Below are positions 35,777 to 45,696 of a DNA stretch of 64,000 nt, piece after piece. Origin of the DNA: Dimorphilus gyrociliatus (Eukaryota > Annelida > Polychaeta > Dinophilidae); assembly GCA_904063045.1 (NCBI GenBank), contig CAJFCJ010000006.1:496001-560000 (forward strand), read 5' to 3'. Both the position numbers and the translations under genes were made by a program. Under the pieces are notes generated by a model. That model saw only the letters and a program-made list of their open reading frames with translations. It ran no database searches and was not told where the DNA came from. How positions within the stretch are numbered: the first letter of the stretch is position 1; every line of letters begins with the position of its first letter.

Positions 35777-36901
35777 ATGTCCAACATTCGGATAGTATCA
35801 AATAATACACCGGGTACATGTGTCGATTGTAGTCCATGTGCATACGATGAAGAGAGTAATCAAGTTTGTGAAACATGCTCCCGAATTTGCAGTGGAACGT
35901 TAAAAATACGATTATCCAAAGTATGGGATACTGAGCTGCTGTCAGTACTTCTTGATGATATGGATAATATCTCAGAATCATCAACCGAAAGTCTACAGCG
36001 TCGAACTAAAATACGAGATATCTTCTCAGAATGGCTGTTCAATCATGACATGATAGAATGCACTGATGAGACTGAATTTGTATTTGAGGAAAATAACGAC
36101 GAAATTGATTCTGCATATCACACAGCAGAGAGCAATCCAACAAGTCACGGCAAATTTTCTCCTAATTTTCCTAAAGAAGATTTAAAGCAACAGATTGATT
36201 CCTTCAATGGAAATTCTTACGGTCTGTCTATGAGTATAGATGAAAATGGTCATGGGTATAATGGTCAGATACGTATTCATCTGAATCTTTATCGTCCAGT
36301 GAAAATGGCTGTTCAATGTCAAGACGCGATTCTTAATAATCCAGAGAGTGAAGATGACGAACCTAACATGTGCACAGTCAAAACCTCCGCCTTTCAGATT
36401 CCTCAAAATAGCAGTCAGGTTATTCATATCGCTAATACCACCAACACTAATGAGGCTGTAAGAAAATTTTTAGAAAAATTCAGCATTATTGATAATCCAT
36501 GTAAATTTTCTTTATATGAAAGTGTTGACAAAGGAGAAGGCCATGGTATTGCTTAATTTTTTTTAACCAAATGTCAAAATTAACGTTTGAAACTTTCAGC
36601 ATCTATAAGACGAGTTTTGGATGATGAATATCCTCTTTCAATATGTTTGGGTTGGTCGGCTCAAGGGTTAAACACTAGAAGTTTCGTACTGAGAGAAAAT
36701 GATTCTAATGAAATTCAATGGGATGCTTTCTCCATACCAGAGCTACAGGCTTTCTTAAAAATTCTACAACGAGAAGAAGATGAACTACAAGAGCGAATTA
36801 AACGAAAATATGCAACAAGACGTGAAACTTTGAGACAACACATTGGTAATATTAAACAGCAACAATTTGCAAATGACAAAAGAACGCCCGTTTTTGTATA
36901 G
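35777..36901 (+). CDS. RASSF family protein with RA and SARAH domains
   Basis: Two coding exons, 35777-36545 and 36600-36901, give 356 residues. The Ras-association domain spans about residues 195-310, with C-K-F-S-L-Y-E, R-R-V-L-D-D-E-Y-P-L and S-F-V-L-R-E-N. It is followed directly by a SARAH helix (S-I-P-E-L-Q-A-F-L-K-I-L-Q-R-E-E-D), which in classical RASSF1-6 proteins pairs with MST/Hippo kinases. The N-terminus has six cysteines (C15, C18, C21, C31, C34, C38), possibly a small zinc site; it is too short for the C1 domain of RASSF1/5. The start is supported by an in-frame TGA just upstream. A short overlapping upstream ORF starts at 35764. The protein would act as a scaffold at Ras-like GTPases in the cytoplasm. 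AATAAA at 37167-37172 is the likely polyadenylation signal. Confidence 0.88.
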
Positions 36902-38905
36902 GATCAGTACTATCGATCATGACTAGTAAGCTTTTAAACAGAGATTGCTTAGAGAATTTACATTTATAAATATTTTTTATTTCCTTAATTATATCATATG
37001 TCATTGTATTGATATTATAATTAAATTTATAAGTCAAAATTAAAAAAATTATTTGCCGTTAGATGGCACTTACGTTGTTAAATAAGTAAGAAAATAATTC
37101 TGATAAAAGAGAAAAGTATTTAAACAAATATACAAACTTTTAGCTGTAAGTCATAAATTATTTTTTAATAAAATTTACTAGACAAGATATTTGCATTTAC
37201 TTTTTTTTGACAAAGTAAATATTAGACATTTATATAAACGGAATTTGAGCTGATAGAATAGTATGGGATAGAAAGAAAATTTTGCTTCATGAAAAATGTC
37301 GGGTCTGACAAAAGGCGCACAAGAGGTCAATTTTGTCAGAGCAATCAGATAAGAGAGCTTGTTGATAAATGTTCTCTGGCATATAGCCACAGGTCTAAAT
37401 TGAAGAGAAAACGAAAGATTGCAGCAAGAATAAAATTATTTTCTAAAATGACTGCAAATGAAATTTTAAGGCATGTGATTAAAAGGGGACCATTCGAAAG
37501 TAAAAATTTAGAAGAATTTAACCGCCAAAATACCAAACATTTGTCAGGGTAAACCCTGCGTTAACACGTACACAATAGAAAATAATATAAAAAGGGTTCG
37601 AGGCGACGCTATGGTACACGTGGCTCCGCCTGTTGTCCCAATCGCCGCCAGTATGAAGACGAACAGCGACCAGCACGAGAGGTGATGGAAAAATTATGCT
37701 ACGTCGTTCTGTACCTAGCAGGTATTTGATTAATTTTAAAAGCTAATATACTTCAGATAAATAACATGGATAATATATAAAATTACATATTCCGAAGAAT
37801 ATATTCAATTGGATTTAAATAAGTGTTACAATTTAATCTTACATGTACCACGAAATTTATTTATAAAGATGTATTGCTTTTTAAACGTTTTATTGTATGA
37901 ATGTATATTTCTATTGTTCATGATTTTACCATGTGGATTTAATCTTTTTCTTGGTAATTATTATGTTATAAAGAATAGTTATCCTAACAATATCGCATCA
38001 CATCCACACGTAATATACAGTATATTATTTGGAAATATCGGTTTCACACGAATCAGGAAAAGAAAATAATAAATATTTCTTATATAAGACCAAACTCGAA
38101 TAAAATACTTTTCAGTAACATTATCAAATCTCTAAAAATTGTGATTAACTTAAATTATTCTTTTTTATTAGTTCTCTTAGAAAAAGCGTCAGTATAAAAT
38201 AACCCAACTCTGGCAATTGATTTTCTTCTGGCAAATCAAACAAACTATCTTCCTTTTCACGACTTTATCTAAAATAAAGGAATTACTTTGCTAAGATTTA
38301 GAAAATAATCAATTACTATAATATGTCTTCGAAAACCGTTGCTTTACTAGTTAATTCTTGTCTGCCCTGTATAATCGATTTATGATCTCAAAGGCCGATT
38401 TTACTGACCTATTTATACTTTTATTCTGTTTACAAAAGCCAATTTTATGTACTAACCGAACGATGATTTACGTTGCCATGCAATCTAAGCGAATAAGCGT
38501 CAGTAAGAGCGAAAAAAGGCGAACAAATACTTCTATAATGAGAATGCATAATACGAGAATATAGGACACAGTATTGATTCACAGAGCGTTACAACATCAC
38601 TTTCTACTTTTTCTCTCAATTTTAAACCTGTCAATTAAACTGGGTATATGATTGCATAATACAAAATCAATCTACCAAACAATTAACTGACTGAACTGAC
38701 ATCTCCTATAGTTACCCACGGCGCAATCATCACTATTGATTTCTAAATCATTATATAACTAATTGTGACTGTTTGTGAAATACAAATCAAAATAGATATT
38801 TTGATCGGCCTATAATGAAAGCACGCTCGCCGGTCAAGACTAATGTAGGTGGCGCTGGTAGGGGTCATAAATTGCTGTTCGTTCAGTTAATGGCCCTCAT
38901 CCGCC
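36902..38905. other. Intergenic RASSF to PTK7, with possible 5' leader exon
   Basis: About 2 kb, mostly very AT-rich. Two points stand out. An 87-codon Lys/Arg-rich frame at 37289-37552 has no family resemblance, and I do not call it a gene. A GC-rich island at about 37595-37690 is preceded by a TATA-like TATAAAAAG (about 37586). An AGGTGGCGC element lies at 38847-38855, just upstream of PTK7. Confidence 0.4.
37586..37681 (+). promoter_or_regulatory. TATA box and GC-rich leader, candidate first exon of PTK7
   Basis: TATAAAAAG at about 37586-37594 is followed by a short GC-rich, CpG-containing segment that ends in a possible donor (GAGAG/gtgatg, intron from 37682). Its frame from ATG 37611 stays open for 23 codons. 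A good acceptor (ttcgttcag, ending at about 38886) precedes the PTK7 start, and joining the two would leave this segment as 5' UTR, because the frame closes at once. Inferred only from signals. Confidence 0.25.
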
Positions 38906-41900
38906 ATGTTTCTCACAACCCTTTTCTTTATTCGAGCAGTTTTCTCTCAAACAACGGAATCTACCGACAACCTTTTCTTTGATCCATCTCCAGTTGACAT
39001 CACTGTTAGGGACGGTGAATCAGCACTCTTCCACTGTGACACAAACTCAAACGACGATATAATTCTCTATTGGCAGACAGAAAATGGAAAGAAGATAAAG
39101 AATACAAGCCGTTATTTTATTAAAGGAAGAGGAAATCTGTTTTTCAAGCGAGTAGACAGACATGGCTGGCCAGATAAAACGTCCTTCATTTGCATTTGCT
39201 ATCATGAGTCGGGACAGATTCGATCCTCAGTTGTTCGGCTTGATATACAATGTAAGTTCGACATCTGCCTTATCTATACCTACTAATCGCTGTCGTAAAT
39301 CTGTCGGTTTCTATAGTGGAGTGTACAATATAAAAAAATTCTGGGGTATTTCTGAGTTTCGAGGAAAAAAACTCAACTAGATAGGGTTATTTTGTATTCA
39401 CTTATATATATGCAAGTATTTATGTAAAAAAGTTACGTTTGATTACGAAAACGACTAAAGCAGATTGGGACTTTTACCAACTAAGATTTATGATAAATAT
39501 CTTACAGTTTTATTGTTAGTGTGTTAACGGTCGAGGTGAAACGTTATCAATATCCTCAAATTTCGACATGCCCTAGAATTTTCTTGGTTATGCAATATAT
39601 TTGACCTTTGAACTTTCCGACCTACTTGATAATTAACCAGGGAACGCGCGTCGTTCCTTGTGATTGATTACTCATCAAGCTGCATGAAAGTTATTCATCA
39701 TGGAGGTAATGAAAACTTGTTCTTTAACAGGGATATCTGATAATGCTGATGTTCAACTAGTTCACCCAAAACAAGAATCTACGATACGAAGAGGCTCAAA
39801 CGTTATTTTGAACTGTTCAGCTGAAGGGAATCCGAAACCGGATATAACGTGGATTAAAAATGGTAAAAGGTAAGACGTGCAAAAAAACAAGCGAAATCGA
39901 AAACCAACGCAAAGTGTAATCTAATATATAAAAGCAATAGCAATTTAGGCCTGTTTATAATTTGCTGGCGTCCAGTTGAATGCTTTCGATTTTCCAGATC
40001 CTTTCGTTCCCTTCTTTGTAAAATGTGCTTACGAATGCTTGTTCTTTCTGAATCGCGCAACTAACTGGAAATCCTTCGCAGCTGAACATTCTTAGTACTT
40101 TTCCTTCCATATTTCTAACTTCTATTTTCTTTTGCTTATGCTGGATCATTACTAAACTATCTGGCGTTGCTAGCAGTCCAGTCGGCATTCCATCGCATGC
40201 TATGTTTCTAATAATGGAGCCTGTTTCTTCATAAACAATTATCTTTGAAGTGTTGAAATGACAAACGAAAATTTCATTATTTTTGGTAGATAAGCCACAA
40301 AAAGACCCAGATGATTTAGGTTTTTGCTTCCAGAGTTCTTTAGATATTTTTAAATCGAAGCAAATCAGTGTGTTTGTTTTTAGCAAAATTAGCTTTTCAT
40401 CATTTTGAAATAAGTTTATATACTCGATTTGCTTTTTCTTGATCACAACTGATTGGAAATTTTCCAATACATTGAGAGCAATAACTTTACTATTTGTAAA
40501 GTCATAAAAGTAAAATACTTTTCCATCCGATGTTGGAACAATACACTGAATAACAATATCTAATTTTAATGTACATGATCTGAGGTGTCCTTCAAAGCTA
40601 TACTTGTTTAGATATGATGGTCCTTTATTATTGTTTTTTATCTCTAAGACGAACAGATAATCATGGTCAATATAGAGATTTTGTATATAGCAACTTCCCT
40701 CATTAGGAATACCAACAAGAATTCCTCTCGGAACATTTCTTGTTGCTGTAACAGTTTTCTGTTCTGAAGCATTTTTTACAGGAGAATTTTGACCAACTGT
40801 TTTCTTCGTTGACTTCTCCTGTGATATTGACTTGATATTGGTCTTTGAAATTTTTGTGTTGCCAATGTGTAATTCAGATTTGGATGTACCTTGAGCACAT
40901 TTAGATCGTTCTATATCTATCTTAATTAAAACATTTCCCCATTGGCCAATATCATCTTCATGACATTTTCTATTCTTCTCTTTTACCAAACGTGCTGCTC
41001 GTTTGAGTGATAAGTTAATTTGCTCCTCTACTGACGGCAAAAGGGAAAAAACAGCTACAGACACAGATTTTTTAATATCATCCAAAAGTACTTCTTTTTC
41101 TCTTAAAATTTTTACTGCTTCGTCTTTAATAGCTTTTCTTTGATTTTCTATGCTATTTGACAGTTCTAAGTAATAGCTATTTAAGTCTTTTAGTAGATTA
41201 TCTCTTTCGTCCAGTATAGTCTTCTGGTATAGCTCTGCTTTATGCTTGCAATCTATTTGAAACTTTTTGACGTGATTAATTACATCTTCTCTATCATCCA
41301 ATTTATGATCTTCATGCCTTTGAATACAATGAATACAAACTAATTCGTAGAAGCAATCCCGACAAACCATTTTCAAAATATTGGATCCGTGTTGATGACA
41401 TGTTAGCAAATCGTCTTGATTTAAATTTATTGCCCCAGAGAAAGAATAATATGGAGTTATTTCTAAAATTCCTTTCTCTGGCCAAGCTATGAGCTTCTGA
41501 CAATTTTCCACAGGACACTTGTATGTTCCATTGACAAGGTTTCCTTTTTGACTCGCTTGATCGCTTTCTAGACAAGTTGCACAAAATGTGTGTAAACAGG
41601 ACAGTTTTCTCCCCAGTCCATCTCGAAGTTGCTGTTTACACTGCAAACATTTTCCTTTTTGGAAAAATTCTAAATTGGAGCAAAGGGAAGAAAGGGATGA
41701 AACTGATGTGCTATATGCGTTGTCAAAGAACATAACTAATAGTGAAGACAATCGAATCTTAAGGCGTGGCAGATTACAAAAATTTAATGGACATTTATTA
41801 GATTTGTGGAGGTTTTCACCAATTATTATGTAACTAAGTGTACTTGACATGAAAATGTTTGGTACTATACTGTATATGTAAATCGCAAGAAATACGCTGT

Positions 41901-44900
41901 TAGCCAAGACGAGTATAAATAAACAGACGGAAATAAAGTGCAGCCATTTCACCATCAAATCAATATAACGTACTGCACGATAAACAGACAATATGTAGAG
42001 TATGTGCACCACAAAAATAATCCCAAAAATAAAGAAAAAACACTTTCCTGTTTCCAATTCACTTAGCATTCTCCGATATCAATACTAATTTTCCAGGCTG
42101 TCAAATGCACAACTGTATAATTGTTATTGTAGGATTCTATCGAATGGAACAAGCTTGCAGTTAACTGGCGTAAGTGGGGCGCAAAATGGCGTGTACTCCT
42201 GCTTGGCCCGTAATACGGTGGGAATTGCTGAAGCCTTAGATGTTTTCATATTGAATGTTAAAGGTATGGATGGTCATATATCAAAATGTATATGTTATTA
42301 GATAGCACTAATAAGATGTTTGCTATATTATCATTGTTTAGAAATGTTTGCTCTTATATTAATATTAGCTTTTCTTTTCTTCAGATGAAGCATATTCTTC
42401 TCTGAGAGAGGATTCTTTTACGCATGTTTTGATTGCACGAAGGACTAGAACAGTTTTTTTTCATTGCAAATTTGATAATCGAGATATTGAGATCTACTGG
42501 AAAGACTCGAGAGGAAAGAGAATAGAAAGCAAAGGACGGTAAGTGTTGACCCTTTCAGGAGAGCGGTGAACTCTCTGCAGGGGAGCAAAATTTACGCCTG
42601 AACAATTTCCGCAGCTATTTGGTATTTCCCAATGGAAGTATGGCAATTTCTGGAGCGAGAGGATCGGATGAAGGGTATTACACATGTGTTGGGAACTCTC
42701 AATTCAAGAAAGAAGCGGTTTTTACGAGCAATCTCAAAATTGCCTGTGAGTAAAAAGAAATAAAAAATCGAATAGTAGTTGATTCGACGAATTGAGGCGT
42801 GAATAAGCGCATGAATAGAATCGAATATTGACACTTAAGCGATTTGACAGAGCTATTTCAAGAGCACAGCTGCGTGCGATAGCGCTATAATTTAGAATTA
42901 CATCATTAATGATATGCAAATCAGCTCGCGTTTATTCTACAGATATACGACCGCTCTCGGAACGTCTTATTTTTCCTCCACCCGACAAAGATCGTTTTAT
43001 CTTGGTGAAAAATGGCGAGAAATTAACAATAGAATGTCGACTACCACAGAGTCTTCCTAAAGCAAAACTAAGGTAATCTATCTCATCAATCATTTTTCTA
43101 GCAGCGAACTGTACGAAAGCACAGCGAATAAAAGGTGCTATCTATTTAGTTAGTAGGGCGACCGCAACAACTGGAAACGTGCAGTGTTGCTGTAGGCACC
43201 TCTCATCAACCGTCTAATGATCTCTGCTTTGGCAGGTGCATTCCAGATTTTTCCTGCACGTCGATAAGATAAAGAATGACTTTAACATGCATTTCGGTTT
43301 TTCTAGGCTTTCACGAAAATCTACTGACGGCGTGCACTATCTAAAAACAGAAAAGACAAATTATGGAATCAAAATTTTCTGGAGAAAAGCAGCAGACGAG
43401 GCAGTCTCCGGGGAATACAACTGTGAAGCAGAAAATGAAGCAGGAAAAAGAAACTACTCTTTTTTCGTTTATGTTATTTGTAAGTGTAAAGTATTAATAA
43501 AAGAATATTTGATAGTTGTATTTTTTACCAGCTAAGCCTCAATTTAAGAAGTCCACACCCATTAGCCAAAGAGTTAAAGAGGGAGAAAATGTCACATTTC
43601 GATGTATTCTACTTAAAGGTTTAAACCCAACAACAAAATTAGCATGGATGAAAGATGATGTTGAAATAAATACTCTGGACACTAGGTTTAAAGTCAATTC
43701 TGGACGTGGAGAGTTATTTATTCGAGATGTACAAGAATATGATGCTGGTAGCTATTCCTGTAAAGCAACAACTAAAAGCAAATTCTTTCAAGCCGTTCAG
43801 TCAGATAATGCTAATTTAAAAGTTATTATTAAGCTCAAATTCATTCCATCATTTAAAGATATATATTATCTTGAACGTTCTTCATATTCGAGTATTGATT
43901 GTAAAGTCAAAGGATCCGCCATACCGACAGTAATATGGAGAAAGTCGGATAACTCTAAGCTTCCTTTACATGTATATCAGAAAGGAGATAAGTTGATATT
44001 TAACAAAACAGAGCAGTCACATTCTGGAAATTATACTTGCATAAGTCGACTAAAGAATGAGAAAATAGAGAAAACAATTAATATAACAATAGTTATGAAG
44101 CCAAAATTCAGTATCCTGCCAATCAATACAACTGTTAAAATCGGATCTCCTGTCATGCTCCACTGCGTTGCTGTTGGAGATCCTCCGCCTAAAGTTCATT
44201 GGGTTCATGAGTTTAATAAAGATTTAATGAAGAATTCTCGTTTTGAATTAAAAGGGAATGGTACACTTTCAATTTCAACAACATATATGCAAGACGCAGG
44301 AAAATATACTTGTTGGGCTGGAAACACTGGTGGACTTTCTCATGCAATTGTTTACCTTCATGTATCATCAGAAGACGAAAACAGCAGAGCAAGTAAATTT
44401 TCGATGATGAAGACAATTATTATTGCTGTCTGCTCAGCAGTAGCTTATTTAGCGGTTGTTATTGGCCTTACTGTTTATTGTTCTTTAAGATTAGTCAAAA
44501 GACGAAATGCCAGTAAATTGCCAGAAGATAAGCAAGATGGAGCCGAATGTACTGAATTGATAGAAAAACCTAATAATGTTCACTCAATACAAACAGTTGG
44601 GTCCATAATCAAAAGTGATTTAAACGACAGTAGATCACATGCTTCATCTCATCAAAGTCAGTCTACGGCTACAACATCTGGCTATTCAAAGTTACTATTA
44701 CGACACAATTTACAAACTATAGGTTTACTGGGTAAATCAACATTTGGTGAAGTTCTATTGGCGAAATCTAGGACTCAAGATTACTCTGACACCTTAGTAG
44801 TAGTGAAATCCTTATTATCATCCGACGAATATCACGGACAAATGTTTCGGTCTGAGATTGAACTTTTTAGTCGTGTGTCTCATGACAATGTATCCAAAAT

Positions 44901-45519
44901 TCTTGCTGTTTCAAAGGACACGGAACCTCACTTTTTTATAATGCAGTATTTAGAGTGGGGTATGTTAAGTGCATATTTAGTTGCGTTAAGAAGAGATTCA
45001 ACTTCTACAACTAGTCCTTTAACTTATGGCCAACAGCTTGCTATGTGTCATCAAGTTTCTTTGGGTTTGGAACATATTGCTTCCCTGAGAATGGTTCACG
45101 GGGACGTTGCTGCGAGAAATATTTTATTATCTCCCTCTCTCCGTCTGAAAGTTAGCACGATTGCATTAAGTAGAGACGCACACGCTCAAGATTATTATAT
45201 CATACGAGAAAAACCAGTGCCAATTCGCTGGATGGCGCCAGAGGGTCTTACTCCCGCTGAACTATCTACTAAAAGTGACGTTTTTTCATTCGGTGTCTTT
45301 GTATGGGAAGTTTTTACCCTCGGACTCATCCCGCATACGCACCTTGCAAATGAAGAGGTCCTTCAAGCCCTGGAAGCTGGTACATTAATACTCGATCCAT
45401 TGCAACATTGTCCGCTGTCGACTGTAATTGAAAGATGTACGATGCATCAACCAGTTCTTCGACCATCCTTTTCTGAAATTTCTTCGATATTGGCTGATAT
45501 GACTAAAGATTGCCATTAA
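38906..45519 (+). CDS. PTK7: PTK7/off-track-type receptor pseudokinase with seven Ig domains
   Basis: Eight coding exons: 38906-39251, 39731-39869, 42133-42263, 42385-42538, 42615-42745, 42943-43072, 43307-43479 and 43532-45519, giving 1063 residues (human PTK7 about 1070). Order: signal peptide (M-F-L-T-T-L-F-F-I-R-A-V-F-S), seven Ig-like domains, a transmembrane helix at about 696-722, and a kinase-like domain from about 790. The kinase domain keeps a Gly-loop G-K-S-T-F-G-E-V and a V-V-V-K lysine (about 830). It has H-G-D-V-A-A-R-N instead of H-R-D and I-A-L-S-R-D where active kinases have DFG, the hallmark of PTK7. Family role: planar cell polarity, Wnt/plexin co-receptor. Ig4 lacks a clear core Trp in my model. 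Intron 2 (2.26 kb) houses an antisense gene. An out-of-frame ATG at 38890 overlaps the start. Confidence 0.93.
39955..42069 (-). CDS. Intronless RING / B-box / coiled-coil protein nested in PTK7 intron 2
   Basis: A single open frame of 704 residues, antisense inside intron 2 of PTK7. A RING finger occupies residues about 141-190 (C141, C144, C158, H160, C163, C166, C185, C190). A B-box 2 lies at about 224-262, with C-H-Q-H, C-R-D-C, C-I-H-C and R-H-E-D-H. A coiled coil with Lys/Glu-rich helices covers about 265-380, then a Ser/Lys linker. From about 450 on, short beta-strand-like repeats suggest an NHL- or WD-type propeller. This is the TRIM ubiquitin-ligase layout. Upstream of the RING, residues 10-30 and 42-70 are strongly hydrophobic and could be membrane helices. 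If translation starts instead at Met113 (41733) the protein is a plain TRIM of 592 residues. Being intronless, it is probably a retrocopy or has lost its introns. Substrates unknown. Confidence 0.8.
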   Translation of the reverse strand: MLSELETGKCFFFIFGIIFVVHILYILSVYRAVRYIDLMVKWLHFISVCLFILVLANSVFLAIYIYSIVPNIFMSSTLSYIIIGENLHKSNKCPLNFCNLPRLKIRLSSLLVMFFDNAYSTSVSSLSSLCSNLEFFQKGKCLQCKQQLRDGLGRKLSCLHTFCATCLESDQASQKGNLVNGTYKCPVENCQKLIAWPEKGILEITPYYSFSGAINLNQDDLLTCHQHGSNILKMVCRDCFYELVCIHCIQRHEDHKLDDREDVINHVKKFQIDCKHKAELYQKTILDERDNLLKDLNSYYLELSNSIENQRKAIKDEAVKILREKEVLLDDIKKSVSVAVFSLLPSVEEQINLSLKRAARLVKEKNRKCHEDDIGQWGNVLIKIDIERSKCAQGTSKSELHIGNTKISKTNIKSISQEKSTKKTVGQNSPVKNASEQKTVTATRNVPRGILVGIPNEGSCYIQNLYIDHDYLFVLEIKNNNKGPSYLNKYSFEGHLRSCTLKLDIVIQCIVPTSDGKVFYFYDFTNSKVIALNVLENFQSVVIKKKQIEYINLFQNDEKLILLKTNTLICFDLKISKELWKQKPKSSGSFCGLSTKNNEIFVCHFNTSKIIVYEETGSIIRNIACDGMPTGLLATPDSLVMIQHKQKKIEVRNMEGKVLRMFSCEGFPVSCAIQKEQAFVSTFYKEGNERIWKIESIQLDASKL

Positions 45520-45690
45520 ATTTTTTGTTTACGTTTTAACTGATTTCTCTACTTTTAAGCATTTAGGCAGAGTAAGGGTAAATTTTTCTGATGGTTCTAG
45601 TTCAATATTAAGTGTTAAATTATTGGCCTTAAAAACTTGCATAATTTTTACTCTATAGATTTATTTATTATTCTTAATAAGATGATTATT

Positions 45691-45696
45691 AATAAA
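45691..45696 (+). terminator. Polyadenylation signal of PTK7 gene
   Basis: AATAAA 171 bp after the PTK7 stop codon, followed by T-rich sequence. Confidence 0.5.

Noticed and set aside
37289-37552. 87-codon Lys/Arg-rich plus-strand frame between RASSF and PTK7
   Set aside because: No family resemblance, no clear promoter or neighbouring exons, and frames of this size arise by chance in this AT-rich DNA.
43235-43306. Alternative upstream acceptor (ttggcag, ending at 43235) for PTK7 exon 7
   Set aside because: Joining there in the required phase meets a stop codon within a few codons; the acceptor at 43306 keeps the Ig frame open.
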